64,000 nucleotides of DNA from Azospirillaceae bacterium. GTDB taxonomy: Bacteria > Pseudomonadota > Alphaproteobacteria > Azospirillales > Azospirillaceae. Below, piece by piece: positions 54,174 to 63,250 of this stretch. Every line of letters begins with the position of its first letter. The stretch's first letter is position 1. Below the pieces are notes generated by a model, which ran no database searches, was not told the DNA's origin, and saw only the letters and a list, made by a program, of their open reading frames with translations. The stretch is from assembly GCA_031291675.1 (NCBI GenBank), contig JARLIO010000082.1, positions 92,676 through 156,675 on the forward strand, given 5' to 3'. Position numbers and translations under genes: made by a program.

Positions 54174-55066
54174 CGGGCCCCCGATCGAAACAGGGTCAGG
54201 CGGCCGCGCCGCTCCGCCACCACCATGGCGACGACGACCAACACCGCGGTCACCAGGTTCAAATCCTGGGATTTCAATCCCAGAACATCGGAATCCAGCG
54301 CCATGGCAACGACCAGGCGATAGACCAGCGATCCCAGCAGACACCCCAGCGTGCCCCGGGCAATCCCGCGCCCTCCCGTCAGCCCCTCGCCCAGGATCAC
54401 CGCAGCCAGACCGACCACAACCAGGCCGACGCCCATCGTGACATCGGCATTGCCCTGGTCCTGGGTCCACAACGCCCCCGCCAATCCGACCAGGCCATTG
54501 CTGACCGCCATGCCAAACAGGGTCAGATACCTTGTGTCGCCGCCTTGCGCCGCGACCATCCGCGGATTGGCCCCGGTTGCCCGCAGCGCGAGGCCGAGGT
54601 TGGAGACCAACAGCCGGTCGACCAGCAGCTTGAACAGCACGGCCAGGATCAGAAACAGCACCGGCATCACCTGATAGGACGGCCAGGGCAGATGGTCGGT
54701 GAAGCTGAACAGCGTGATGCGGCCCAGCAGGGACAGGTTGGGCGCCCCCATGATCCGCAGATTGATCGAATAGAGCGCGATCATGGTCAGGATCCCGGCA
54801 AACAGGTGCAGAATCCGCAGATAGACCGCCAACGCGGCGGTGACCACACCGGCGGCGGCACCGGCGAGCGCCGCCGCGACGGTCGCGGTCACCGGATCGA
54901 CACCGGCGACGATCAAGGTGGCGGCAACCGCCCCGCCCAGAGTGAACGACCCGTCAACGGTGATATCGGGAAAGTTCAAGACACGAAACGACAGGTAGAC
55001 GCCCAACGCCGCGATACCGAACAAGAACCCGACCTCGATCGCCCCCAACAACGAAAACAAATTCAT
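54170..55066 (-). CDS. ABC transporter permease (TrpX-like)
   Basis: 298-residue membrane subunit with 8 or so helices. GIAALGVYLSFRVLNFPDIT followed by VDGSFTLGGA is the characteristic N-terminus of this branch of the BPD/branched-chain-like permeases; LGLALRATGANPRMVAAQGG is the cytoplasmic loop. ATG at 55066 or GTG at 55069. 97 bases separate it from the binding-protein stop. Confidence 0.92.
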   Translation of the reverse strand: MNLFSLLGAIEVGFLFGIAALGVYLSFRVLNFPDITVDGSFTLGGAVAATLIVAGVDPVTATVAAALAGAAAGVVTAALAVYLRILHLFAGILTMIALYSINLRIMGAPNLSLLGRITLFSFTDHLPWPSYQVMPVLFLILAVLFKLLVDRLLVSNLGLALRATGANPRMVAAQGGDTRYLTLFGMAVSNGLVGLAGALWTQDQGNADVTMGVGLVVVGLAAVILGEGLTGGRGIARGTLGCLLGSLVYRLVVAMALDSDVLGLKSQDLNLVTAVLVVVAMVVAERRGRLTLFRSGAR

Positions 55067-55166
55067 CACGACGTGCCTAACAGAATCCCGGCGATCAGGA
55101 CGGACGGACCCGGAACCCGGCGATGGCGACGGCCCTCAAGACCGCAGCCATCGCCGAATCCGACTT

Positions 55167-56141
55167 TCATTGGCCAACCAGCTTGGCCTTGGCGGCAAAT
55201 GCCTCGGGAATGGTATAGCCGATTGCAGCGGCGGCCTTGGGGTTGACGATCAGGGTCAGGTCGCTGATCTTGCCCACCGGAACCTCCGCCGGTTTGGCAC
55301 CGCCCAGGACCTGGGCGACCATGGTCCCGGTCAGGCGGCCGATCTGGTAATAATCGAACCCCAATCCAACGATCGCGCCCTGCTCAACCATACTGGTGTC
55401 AGAGGCGAAACTGGGCAATTTCGCGTCCCGGGCGACCTTGAGCAAAGCGTCCAGCGCCTGCTCCACCGTATTGTCGGTCATGATATAGAACAGGTCGGAC
55501 TTGCCGGCCAAGCTGCGCGCCGCCTGCTGAACGCCACCGCTGTTGGGCGCCGCCGCCTCGACGACCTGCCATCCGGGCCGGGTCGCAACAGCGGCCTTGA
55601 GGGCGGCAAGCTGGCTGACCGCGTTGGCCTCACCGGGATTGAACACCACACCAATGCGCCGCACCGCGGGAAACAAGGTCGCGATGGTGTCGAGATGACG
55701 GTCGACGGGCAGCATGTCGGTGGTGCCGGTCACGTTGCCGCCGGGGTGCTCCAGCGATTGCACCACCCGCGCGCCGACCGGATCGGTCATCGCACCGAAG
55801 ATCACCGGAATCTCCTTGGTCGCCTGCGCCATCGCGATCACCGACGGCGTGCCCAGAACGACGATCGCATCGGGATGCTCGCCCACATATTTGCGGGCGA
55901 TCTGCGCCGCGGTGCCGACATTGCCCTGGGCGCTCTCCTCGCGCCAGGTCAGGCCTTCGCCTTCGGGATAGCCGGCCGCGGCCAAACCGTCGCGAACACC
56001 ACGCATGATCTGTGCCAGCACCGGATGATCGACAATCGTGGTCGCCAGGACCAGTTTGGGCGCGGCCTGCGCCGGCCGAACCTGTCCGGAAACGGCAAAA
56101 AGGCCTGCGACCAAGGCCAAAAGGATCGCTGATTTTTTCAT
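55167..56141 (-). CDS. ABC transporter substrate-binding protein (PF04392-type)
   Basis: 324-residue periplasmic protein. Signal peptide MKKSAILLALVAGLFAVSGQ ending near AQAAPK. IVDHPVLAQIMRGVRDGLAA, IPVIFGAMTDPVGARVVQSL, GNVTGTTDMLPV, RRIGVVFNPGEANAVSQLAA and the FYIMTDNTVEQALDALLKVA helix are typical of the ABC_sub_bind (TrpX/YtrF-like) family, several of which bind tryptophan or tyrosine. Ligand here is unproved. First gene of a three-gene operon. Confidence 0.93.
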   Translation of the reverse strand: MKKSAILLALVAGLFAVSGQVRPAQAAPKLVLATTIVDHPVLAQIMRGVRDGLAAAGYPEGEGLTWREESAQGNVGTAAQIARKYVGEHPDAIVVLGTPSVIAMAQATKEIPVIFGAMTDPVGARVVQSLEHPGGNVTGTTDMLPVDRHLDTIATLFPAVRRIGVVFNPGEANAVSQLAALKAAVATRPGWQVVEAAAPNSGGVQQAARSLAGKSDLFYIMTDNTVEQALDALLKVARDAKLPSFASDTSMVEQGAIVGLGFDYYQIGRLTGTMVAQVLGGAKPAEVPVGKISDLTLIVNPKAAAAIGYTIPEAFAAKAKLVGQ

Positions 56142-56343
56142 CACATTATCCGTTTTCGAATCGGGCCAGAGGGCTCGCAATGAATCGGGAACCGCAGCAG
56201 CAATACTTTGTCGGCGATTTTGGTGGCTTGACAAGTGTGTTTATCGATCCGCGCGTCATTCCGGCATGCGCACGACCGACGGTGCCCGGTCATGAGCCCC
56301 ACGGCGCATCGTCGACCGGCCGCCCGGGCTGAAACCAGCGAGG

Positions 56344-57561
56344 CTAAAGCCGTGCGACAGGCGGCTGTCCGGGGCTCCCGTCACCGGCGAATGTCCCCGC
56401 AAAAGAGACCGGGGCGATCGCATCCCGGTGATCGCTGTGACAATCCAGCGCGATCAATCCGGCCTCTGCGGCCTGAGACGCCGCCGGCGCCTCGGCGATC
56501 ATCGTCAGAAAGCACGCTACCAACGCCGGGTCAAATTCCCGACCTGCATCGTCGCGGATGATGGCCAACGCAGCATCACGCGTCGCAACGCCGCCATCCG
56601 CTCGTGCGGCGGTCAGGGCATCGAAGGCAACGCAGATCGTCACGATCCGGGCCCCGATCGGGATGGCTTCGCCCTCAAGGCCCATGGGATAGCCGCTGCC
56701 GTCCCAATGCTCGTGATGGGTTCGCGCGATGATTCGCGCCAATTCGAGCACGGGATCGGGATCGTCGCCCAGGATCTCAGCGCCGGCAATAACATGCCGC
56801 TCCAGCAGCGCGCGCTCCGATGCCGTCACGGCGGCCTTTTTGAAGAGGATGTCATCGGGTACGGCGATCATGCCGAGATCATGCAACGGCGCCGCCTGCA
56901 TCAGCAAATCCGCCCAGGCGGGGGGCAGTCCTGCGGCCAGCGCCAGCCGGCGACAATTCCCGCCAATCCCGGTCGCCAGGACACCGGTCCCGTTGTCACG
57001 GAAAGCGATTGCACGATGCAGCGCTATGACAACCGTCGAGGGCGTCGCGCGATCTGATAGCGTCGCTTGTTGTCGTTTCACCGCCACAGCCGCGCTGATC
57101 TCGCTCAGGCGCCGATGACACCAGCGGATTTCCAACAGATTGCGAACCCGGTGCGCCAGCGCCCAAGGCAGGAATGGTTTGATCACGAAATCCCGGGCGC
57201 CGGCGCCCAGGACCCGACGATGCGTCAGATGGTCGCCCTGACCCGACACGACGATGACCGGCAATCCGGTGTCCGCCATGACCTTTTTCAGCGCCTCCAG
57301 AACCTGAAGGCCACTCATGTGTGGCATATTCAAATCAAGAAGGAGGAGATCGGGATTCCACGCGTGGCACACGTCGAGAATGGGACGCGGGTCAGTCAAA
57401 CCCCGAACGTTTGCCATCCCCTCCGATGTCAGCGCCATTTTCATGAAAATGATATTTGCCTCACTGTCGTCGACAATGAGAATTCTCGACTCACCAAATA
57501 TGTCGCGATTTCTGAATGGGGTATCAATCCCGGCATGCCCTGCGACACCACATCTGGCCAT
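56344..57561 (-). CDS. Response regulator with degenerate HD-GYP domain
   Basis: 405 residues. Receiver domain about 25-140 (ILIVDDSEANIIFMKMALTS; phospho-Asp in LLLLDLNMPHMSG; FVIKPF). An HD-GYP-like domain about 190-380 retains APLHDLGMIAVPDDILFKKA and RTHHEHWDGSGYPMGLEGEA, but the first ligand pair of trinuclear enzymes (E and H in an ETG-x-H motif) is replaced: RDNGTGVLATG. The last Asp of the VADxFDALT motif is also lost (TICVAFDALT). Cyclic-di-GMP hydrolysis is thus doubtful. ATG at 57561 preferred to TTG at 57591. Confidence 0.85.
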   Translation of the reverse strand: MARCGVAGHAGIDTPFRNRDIFGESRILIVDDSEANIIFMKMALTSEGMANVRGLTDPRPILDVCHAWNPDLLLLDLNMPHMSGLQVLEALKKVMADTGLPVIVVSGQGDHLTHRRVLGAGARDFVIKPFLPWALAHRVRNLLEIRWCHRRLSEISAAVAVKRQQATLSDRATPSTVVIALHRAIAFRDNGTGVLATGIGGNCRRLALAAGLPPAWADLLMQAAPLHDLGMIAVPDDILFKKAAVTASERALLERHVIAGAEILGDDPDPVLELARIIARTHHEHWDGSGYPMGLEGEAIPIGARIVTICVAFDALTAARADGGVATRDAALAIIRDDAGREFDPALVACFLTMIAEAPAASQAAEAGLIALDCHSDHRDAIAPVSFAGTFAGDGSPGQPPVARL

Positions 57562-57913
57562 TTCATTACCCCACCGCGAATACGAACACAAAAAAGCGAA
57601 ATGGCCGCTGAAAACAAGATAAAATCGTCGTTATTGATTCTTTATCTCATGTCGCAATTGCCGACAGCGACGCCATCACTGGTGAGGAATGTCGATCTTC
57701 CGATCGATACGGTCAATACAAACAAATGGATGGGATGACGAAACGGATTATCGCAGCGCGAACACGTCCGTTATTCTCTCTTGACGCGACTTTATTGTGT
57801 TAATTCAGGTTTGAGAACCCTGCCGAACATTCGACTGGCTTCAAGCAACGCGCCGGCCCGCGATGTGCGGCCCGGGGCGGGGACGGCGTTGCGCGCGTCC
57901 CCGCCCCATCCGA
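57562..57913. other. Region between argC and HD-GYP gene, with hairpin
   Basis: 352 bases. An A/T-rich 57590-57830 stretch is likely the HD-GYP promoter. A 12-bp hairpin GGGGCGGGGACG / CGTCCCCGCCCC (57874-57907) lies just after the argC stop and probably ends that transcript despite lacking a T-run. No gene seen. Confidence 0.6.
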
Positions 57914-58891
57914 TCAAAGACCGGTTGCCTCGTCGACACCGAGCATGATGTTGAGGTTCTGGACCGCCGCCCCGGAGGCCCCCTTGCCGAGATTGTCGAG
58001 CACGGCGATCAGACGGGCCTGCCGACCCTCGGCATCGCCAAACACGAACACCCGCAGGCTGTTGGTGCCGTTGAGGCTCTCGGGGTCAAGCGCCGCAACA
58101 TAACCGCTGGCGCCGCCACGGGCCGCCTGCAGGCTTTCGCTTTCTGCCGCCGAGACAACCTCGACGAAGCGCTCGCCGGCATAGGTCGAGGCCAAGGCCT
58201 GGCGTAAATCCGCCGTCGTCGGCGCACCGGGCAGTGCCCAGAGCGCCAAGGGCACCTCGACCAGCATGCCCTGGGCATAGCGTCCAACCGAGGGGGCAAA
58301 CACCGGGGCGTGCGCCAGCGCCGTATAGGTCTGGATCTCGGGCAGATGCTTGTGGGCCAGGGGTAAGCCATAGACGCGCACCGCATCGTGGGTCCCTGCC
58401 GGCACCGGGGCCTCGAACTCCGCGATCAGGCTCTTGCCGCCGCCGCTGTAGCCCGACACCGCGTTGATCGTCACCGGAAAATCAGCGGGTAGCAGGCCGG
58501 CCCTGATGATCGGCCGCAGCAGGGCAATCGCCCCGGTGGCGAAGCATCCCGGATTGGCGACCCGCGCGGCACCGGCGATCGCCTTGCGCTGATCGCGATC
58601 CATCTCGGCAAAGCCATAGGTCCAACCCGGCGCGATGCGATGGGCGGTGGAGGCGTCGATGACCCGCACTTTGGCATCATCGATCAGGGACACCGCCTCC
58701 CGCGCCGCCGCATCGGGCAGACAGAGGATCACGACATCGGCGCTGTTCAGGGCTTCGCGGCGTGCGGCGGGGTCTTTACGGCGGCTCGGATCGAGGGAAA
58801 TCAGGGAAAGATCGGTCCGTTGCTGTAACCGATCGCGGATCTGGAGGCCGGTGGTTCCGGCCTCGCCATCGATGAAAACCCGAAAAGCCAT
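57914..58891 (-). CDS. argC: N-acetyl-gamma-glutamyl-phosphate reductase
   Basis: 325-residue NADPH-dependent enzyme of arginine biosynthesis, type 2 form. [18 protein letters not shown] (nucleotide loop), [16 protein letters not shown], the catalytic Cys in [33 protein letters not shown] and the HKHLPEIQ His pair are all present. No other arg genes nearby. The ATG at 58891 (MAFRVFIDG) fits the family. Confidence 0.96.
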   Translation of the reverse strand: MAFRVFIDGEAGTTGLQIRDRLQQRTDLSLISLDPSRRKDPAARREALNSADVVILCLPDAAAREAVSLIDDAKVRVIDASTAHRIAPGWTYGFAEMDRDQRKAIAGAARVANPGCFATGAIALLRPIIRAGLLPADFPVTINAVSGYSGGGKSLIAEFEAPVPAGTHDAVRVYGLPLAHKHLPEIQTYTALAHAPVFAPSVGRYAQGMLVEVPLALWALPGAPTTADLRQALASTYAGERFVEVVSAAESESLQAARGGASGYVAALDPESLNGTNSLRVFVFGDAEGRQARLIAVLDNLGKGASGAAVQNLNIMLGVDEATGL

Positions 58892-59132
58892 GGCTGAACG
58901 TCCTGACGAGAGAGGAGGATCCCCAATTTAACAGTCCTGTGGTGCCTGACGGCGCTGCCGTCGGCAAAGTGCCACAACAACGGTCGAAATCCTCGCATTA
59001 ATTCGGCGGGGCTGCCATCGCGCGGGAACGGCGTGTCAGGGTTTCGTCCCGGCCGACGCCAAGGTCCACCAGGAAGCCCCGGAGAGTTGGCGTCCGCGCT
59101 TCGGCGGGCTTCAGTTTTTGCCGACCTTCGAC

Positions 59133-59699
59133 TCAGGGCCGGGAGACATGCCCCACCCGATAGGTTTGGACGCCTTCCGCCTTCCGTTCCTGTCCGTCCG
59201 GCAAGGCGCGCCAAAGGCGGAATTGCAGCATCGTCCAGCCGGTCGGGTCGAAGGCCGCGACCGCCGCGAGTGCGCCGCCACGAACCGCGGCTTGGGCATT
59301 CGCGACCGCGTCGTTCCGCAAGGACCCCAGATCGGAATAGGGTGGGATTGACACAATCTCCCGGCGCGCGAACCGGGCTTCGCCAAGATCGGGGCCGAGT
59401 TCGGCATGCCAGACCATCCCGGTTCGCACCACCGGCCAGCCAAAATCCCGCGACACCGCGGCAAAGGCGGGGCTGGCCAGGAATGCGTCGAGTCCTTCCA
59501 CCGCGTCCCAGAGGTAGAACGGCGCATAGAGGTTTTCCGTGCTGGTGAAACCGTCGTCCTGCTTGCGGGCCGAGAGATAGGCCTTGAAGCGCAGGCGCGG
59601 GAAACCATCGAGCAACGGACCCTTGTCCCGAATGCGTCGTTCGATGATCGCCATGTCGTAGTCGGCCGGCAGGACGAAACTGTATTGCATCGTGATCAT
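59133..59699 (-). CDS. DUF4865 family protein
   Basis: 188-residue soluble protein of unknown function. MQYSFVLPADYDMAIIERRI followed by RDKGPLLDGFPRLRFKAYLS, ENLYAPFYLWDAVEGLDAFL and FGWPVVRTGMVWHAELG are typical of this family. The fold resembles ferredoxin-like monooxygenase/EthD domains by pattern, which is inference. Overlaps the cupin stop by four bases, third gene of the tautomerase-cupin-DUF4865 operon. Start ATG 59699 (or 59690). Confidence 0.88.
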   Translation of the reverse strand: MITMQYSFVLPADYDMAIIERRIRDKGPLLDGFPRLRFKAYLSARKQDDGFTSTENLYAPFYLWDAVEGLDAFLASPAFAAVSRDFGWPVVRTGMVWHAELGPDLGEARFARREIVSIPPYSDLGSLRNDAVANAQAAVRGGALAAVAAFDPTGWTMLQFRLWRALPDGQERKAEGVQTYRVGHVSRP

Positions 59700-60130
59700 G
59701 AGCACGTCTCCATCGGCGCGACCGGCTCCATCCAGTGGACCGCTGTTCCGTCCTTCACGGGCTGGACGCTGATGTAACTGAAAGGACTGACAGGGCTCGC
59801 GCCATGCCAGTGGCGTTCGCCGGGGGCGAACCAGATGCCGTCGCCGGCGCGGACTTCGGTGACATCGCCGCCGTCGCGTTGCACGAGGCCAACACCGTCG
59901 AGCACGAACAAGAGTTGTCCGCGTGGATGACTGTGCCAATGGGTGACGATGCCGGGCGCGATGAACGCGCGCATGGCGGTCATCTCAGCCTCGGTCCGGC
60001 TCGATAACAGCATCTGCACCAGAAAGGGACCGTTCGCCACGCCCTCCGGCGCCCGCGTAATGCCGCTGCCGGCGCGCTGGATGGTCATGCGCGCCGGACA
60101 GGCGCTGTTGATGTCGAGAGGATTGCTCAT
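59696..60130 (-). CDS. Cupin-domain protein
   Basis: 144 residues forming a single cupin barrel. Motif 1 THWHSHPRGQLLFVLDGVGL and motif 2 GDGIWFAPGERHWHGASP carry the expected histidines and a Gln in the place of Glu (HSHPRGQ), as in mandelonitrile lyase/quercetinase-like small cupins. Likely binds Mn/Fe/Zn; reaction not assignable. Overlaps its neighbours by four bases on both sides, so all three proteins are coupled. Confidence 0.9.
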   Translation of the reverse strand: MSNPLDINSACPARMTIQRAGSGITRAPEGVANGPFLVQMLLSSRTEAEMTAMRAFIAPGIVTHWHSHPRGQLLFVLDGVGLVQRDGGDVTEVRAGDGIWFAPGERHWHGASPVSPFSYISVQPVKDGTAVHWMEPVAPMETCS

Positions 60131-60528
60131 CCGTTGCTGTCCTCCGCCGGTGCCGCCGCGGAAATTCCCGAAGCGAACGACCAGTCCTCGAAGGTCGAAT
60201 TGGCGATCACCACCATCACGTCCTGCGGCCGGATCCCGGGCGCCTCGGCCAGGCGATCGACCAGTCCGCGGTAGAAGGCGCGCTTGGTTTCGTCGGATCG
60301 GGGTTTTCCGGTCGTGATGTGGAAGACAATGAAATCATCCGAGCGCGGCCCACCGCGGTACGTGCGATCGAAGATCATCTCCTCCGGTTGATGCTGATGG
60401 ATGAGGACAAAGCGATCCCGCTCCGGGACCGCGAAACATTCGACGAGGGCACGGTCGAGACTGTCGGAAACGGCAGCAAGATAATCGGGGGACTTTCCCG
60501 CCAGCAGCGAGATTCGTGTGACAGGCAT
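60127..60528 (-). CDS. Tautomerase family protein
   Basis: 133-residue 4-oxalocrotonate tautomerase/MIF-superfamily protein. The N-terminal MPVTRISLLAGKSPDYLAAV supplies the catalytic Pro2 after removal of Met1; FEDWSFASG and PEEMIFDRTYRGG fit the long-chain tautomerase group often annotated beside DUF4865. First gene of the operon. ATG at 60528. Substrate unknown; an aromatic or carboxylic intermediate is plausible from the family. Confidence 0.9.
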   Translation of the reverse strand: MPVTRISLLAGKSPDYLAAVSDSLDRALVECFAVPERDRFVLIHQHQPEEMIFDRTYRGGPRSDDFIVFHITTGKPRSDETKRAFYRGLVDRLAEAPGIRPQDVMVVIANSTFEDWSFASGISAAAPAEDSNG

Positions 60529-60578
60529 GGCGCACTCCCTGAACGCGATTGACACAGCCATGATGAAGCCGCACGATA

Positions 60579-60626
60579 ATCCTGAAAATCGAATTATTTT
60601 TGATGATTGATCCTGAATTTTAGGAT
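60579..60626. promoter_or_regulatory. Repeated half-sites in the LysR-tautomerase divergent promoter
   Basis: ATCCTGA occurs at 60579 and 60610, the second as part of the inverted repeat ATCCT-N7-AGGAT (60610-60626). A/T-rich, 106-base divergent region. Fits LysR binding sites and lies at the LysR start. Confidence 0.5.
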
Positions 60627-60633
60627 GATAGCC

Positions 60634-61563
60634 ATGCGCTTCACCAATCTCGACATGGATGCGCTGCGCAGCTTCGTCAGCGGGATCGAGGCCGGATCCT
60701 TCGCCCGTGCCGCCGATCGGCTGGGCCGCTCCACCTCGGCGATCAGCGCACAGCTCAAGAAGTTGGAGGAACAGGCCGGCGTGGCGTTGGTGCGCAAGTC
60801 GGGGCGCGGACTGACGCTGACCGACGGCGGTGAAACGCTGCTGTCCTATGCCCGGCGCTTGCTCAACCTCAACGACGAGGCCCTGAGCGCCGTGCGCGGC
60901 GTGGAACTCGAGGGCTGGATCCGGCTTGGGCTCCAGGAGGATTTCGGCGAGACCGTTCTGCCGCAGGTGCTCGGCCGCTTCGCCCGCGCCCATCCCAAGG
61001 TCAGGATCGAGGGACGGATCGCGCGCAACAGCGAACTCAGAGACAAGATCGCCGCCGGGAACCTCGATATCGCGCTGGCCTGGGATGATGGCGCGGTGTC
61101 AGCCACGGCCGAGCGGATCGCGACCGTGCCGCTGTGCTGGCTCGGCTCCGCGGCGGAGGATGCTGCATGGTCCCGCGATCGCGCTGAGCCCCTGCCACTC
61201 GTTGCCCTGGAAGCGCCGTGCTTCTTGCGTACCCTCGCCTGCGACGGTCTCGACCGGCATGGCGTTGCCTGGCGCATCGCCTTTGTCAGCCCCAGTCTCG
61301 GTGGCCTTTGGGCGGCGACCGCTGCCGGGCTTGGTATCGCGCTGCGCACACCCGTGGGACGGCCGCAATCGGTGCGGCCGCTCGAACCGCGTTATCACGA
61401 CCTCCCGGAATTGCGATCACTTGGCCTCATGCTTTGCCGGGCCGAACAGGAACTCGGCCCGACGGCTACGCATCTGGCGGCAATCATCCGCCACGCTCTT
61501 CGGGAAACCCTGCCCGCCGAGTGGCTGATGCCGCCTGCCATCGAACGGCCATCGGTCGCCTGA
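60634..61563 (+). CDS. LysR-family regulator of the tautomerase operon
   Basis: 309-residue LysR protein. Helix-turn-helix at about 8-65 (MDALRSFVSGIEAGSFARAA, DRLGRSTSAISAQLKKLEEQ). Substrate-binding domain at about 95-290. ATG at 60634 has AGGA eight bases upstream; a TTG and an ATG further 5' (60607, 60625) lie inside the operator. Divergent from tautomerase-cupin-DUF4865, which it probably induces in the presence of an unknown effector. Confidence 0.92.
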   Translation: MRFTNLDMDALRSFVSGIEAGSFARAADRLGRSTSAISAQLKKLEEQAGVALVRKSGRGLTLTDGGETLLSYARRLLNLNDEALSAVRGVELEGWIRLGLQEDFGETVLPQVLGRFARAHPKVRIEGRIARNSELRDKIAAGNLDIALAWDDGAVSATAERIATVPLCWLGSAAEDAAWSRDRAEPLPLVALEAPCFLRTLACDGLDRHGVAWRIAFVSPSLGGLWAATAAGLGIALRTPVGRPQSVRPLEPRYHDLPELRSLGLMLCRAEQELGPTATHLAAIIRHALRETLPAEWLMPPAIERPSVA

Positions 61564-61616
61564 CAGGGCGTTTCACCCGATCTGTCGGTGACCGGGACGG
61601 CCCATGTGGGCTCGGA

Positions 61617-61772
61617 TCACGCGATGTCGACCGCGATGTCAGCGACATCAGCCGCACGCTTCGCCAAATTTTCGTCAAAGGTGACAAACCGGTCTGCGCG
61701 CCAGTGATGAGCATCGCGCACAGACTTGGGCAGGATGACCTGCCCTTTCGATGACGGCCGCGTTGTTTCCAT
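61617..61772 (-). pseudogene. Fused remnant of a VapB antitoxin and PIN-toxin pair
   Basis: A 51-codon frame joins two unrelated ends. Residues 1-26 (METTRPSSKGQVILPKSVRD plus AHHWRA) are an AbrB/VapB antitoxin DNA-binding start. Residues 27-51 (DRFVTFDENLAKRAADVADI) match the C-terminus of a VapC/PIN toxin, where FVTFD-x-x-LAKRA supplies the last acidic site. The rest of both genes is missing, as if an in-frame deletion had removed about 170 codons. It cannot be active as a toxin; an autoregulatory fragment is conceivable. G+C use is like the surroundings. Confidence 0.7.
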
Positions 61773-62222
61773 GTGGCGCCGCCGAAAGTAGGAACAGGTA
61801 AGACGAGAAACCGCACCGGCTGGCGCCTGTCGATTGCAAGCGTCCTCTGAGCGGCTCTGCCCTACCCTTATCGTCAACGTGCGATGGGTGCTTCCAAGAT
61901 GGCTTTTCGCGCCGCAACACATTGAAATTTGTAGGTTTCCAAGACGCGCATCTTCTGGTCACCGTCAACAGTCCCAAGAGAAGGCGGGCGCAAGACAAGA
62001 GAAAATGGGGTAAATTCAACCCGCTGACGCCCACCACGATTAACGGCCATTGGCCGATAATCGCGCAATTCCTGGGCATTTTACCCAAGACACGGCATGG
62101 CGGAGAACGAATTGCTTTGGAATATTGGCGGAGGGGAGGTGGCCAGGAACAAACCTTCTCCACAAGGGAATCAATCCGTTGTGGGTGCCGTCAGCGCCCC
62201 ATTGGCGCGTCGGAAATCCCAT
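61773..62222. other. Gene-free stretch before the Rpn nuclease gene
   Basis: About 450 bases, lower in G+C than most of the window. Open frames on both strands show no motif. Probably decayed mobile DNA. Confidence 0.5.
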
Positions 62223-63179
62223 TCAATTCGGGGCGCTGAACAGCGTCTCAAGGCTCGGCACTTCCATCAGGCGATCAAGCCATGCTTCGATGGTGGTGCC
62301 GTCGGCCGCCAAAATGCGAGCCCGCTGGTCGGCCGGCAGCGGCCCAAACCGCTTTTCCGTTAGGCGGATAAGGGCCTTGGCCTCACCTTCGGCACGGCCC
62401 TTCTCAAGGCCCTTCTCAAGGCCAATCTCCATACCGATCCGCTCGACGCTGGAAACATACCGCATTTTCGCGCCCTCCTCCAATTCCTCGATATTTTGCC
62501 ACAACTGTCGTTCCAAATCCGCAGGCAGGCGCATCATCCAGTCGATGACGAGAAACAGGTCGATGATCCGCTGCCGCTCCCAGCCGCGCTGGTAGAGCAA
62601 CCGGACCAGCTTCCATTTTGCCGCCAGACGCGCCGCCATGTCGCCCTTGGTCGCCCGCGTCAACAGATGCGCCGCCGTCACCAGGGCAAAGGGGTTCTGC
62701 TCGACCAAAAGGACGTCTTCGCTGTCGGCGTAGTCCAGCAGCTTGACGCTCGGAAAGTCCAGATGGTGGCGACAACCGAACAACTCGAAGCCGAACGAAG
62801 ACGGCTTCCAGCCGGGATTGTCGTCCGCCAGGACGACCAGACTGGCCACGGCCCGGCGATACCGATCGAACAGTCGGTAATTGTAGACGAAGATCCGCTC
62901 GGCGAAATCCGTCTCCGGTGTACCCTGGATCTCGACGTGGACGAACACCCATTTTTCCTCGCCGCCCCGTGCGGTCACGCGCACCAGTTTGTCGACAAAG
63001 CGCCGCCCCAGGTCCGCGTCCTGCACCACCGCTGCCAGTTCCTGGTCGAGAAAGACATGCTCGCGCGACCAGTCAATTCCGGCGTAGGCTGCCGGGAAGT
63101 AGAAACGAAGAAACTCCGGGAGGTAGCGTTCGACAGCGTCCTTCCAGGGGCTGTCATAGTCGTCGTTCCGGGAATTCAT
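62223..63179 (-). CDS. Rpn-family recombination-promoting nuclease/putative transposase, DUF4351 type
   Basis: 318 residues. PD-(D/E)xK-like N-terminal domain about 1-150: a DKLVRVTARGG segment then WVFVHVEIQG, with the D...ExQ catalytic pattern of Rpn nucleases, and YNYRLFDRYRR. The C-terminal part with GLEKGLEKGRAEGEAKALI and LRKRFGPLP-like RLTEKRFGPLPADQRARIL is the DUF4351 domain. Rpn proteins promote RecA-independent recombination and are being studied as phage-defence nucleases. ATG at 63179. Next to a recombinase relic and an IS. Confidence 0.88.
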   Translation of the reverse strand: MNSRNDDYDSPWKDAVERYLPEFLRFYFPAAYAGIDWSREHVFLDQELAAVVQDADLGRRFVDKLVRVTARGGEEKWVFVHVEIQGTPETDFAERIFVYNYRLFDRYRRAVASLVVLADDNPGWKPSSFGFELFGCRHHLDFPSVKLLDYADSEDVLLVEQNPFALVTAAHLLTRATKGDMAARLAAKWKLVRLLYQRGWERQRIIDLFLVIDWMMRLPADLERQLWQNIEELEEGAKMRYVSSVERIGMEIGLEKGLEKGRAEGEAKALIRLTEKRFGPLPADQRARILAADGTTIEAWLDRLMEVPSLETLFSAPN

Positions 63180-63250
63180 GCCGCATTCCCATTTTGTTCG
63201 ATTTCTGGCGGATTCTGCCCGCTGCCTTGCCGGAGGTCAACGACCAGGGC

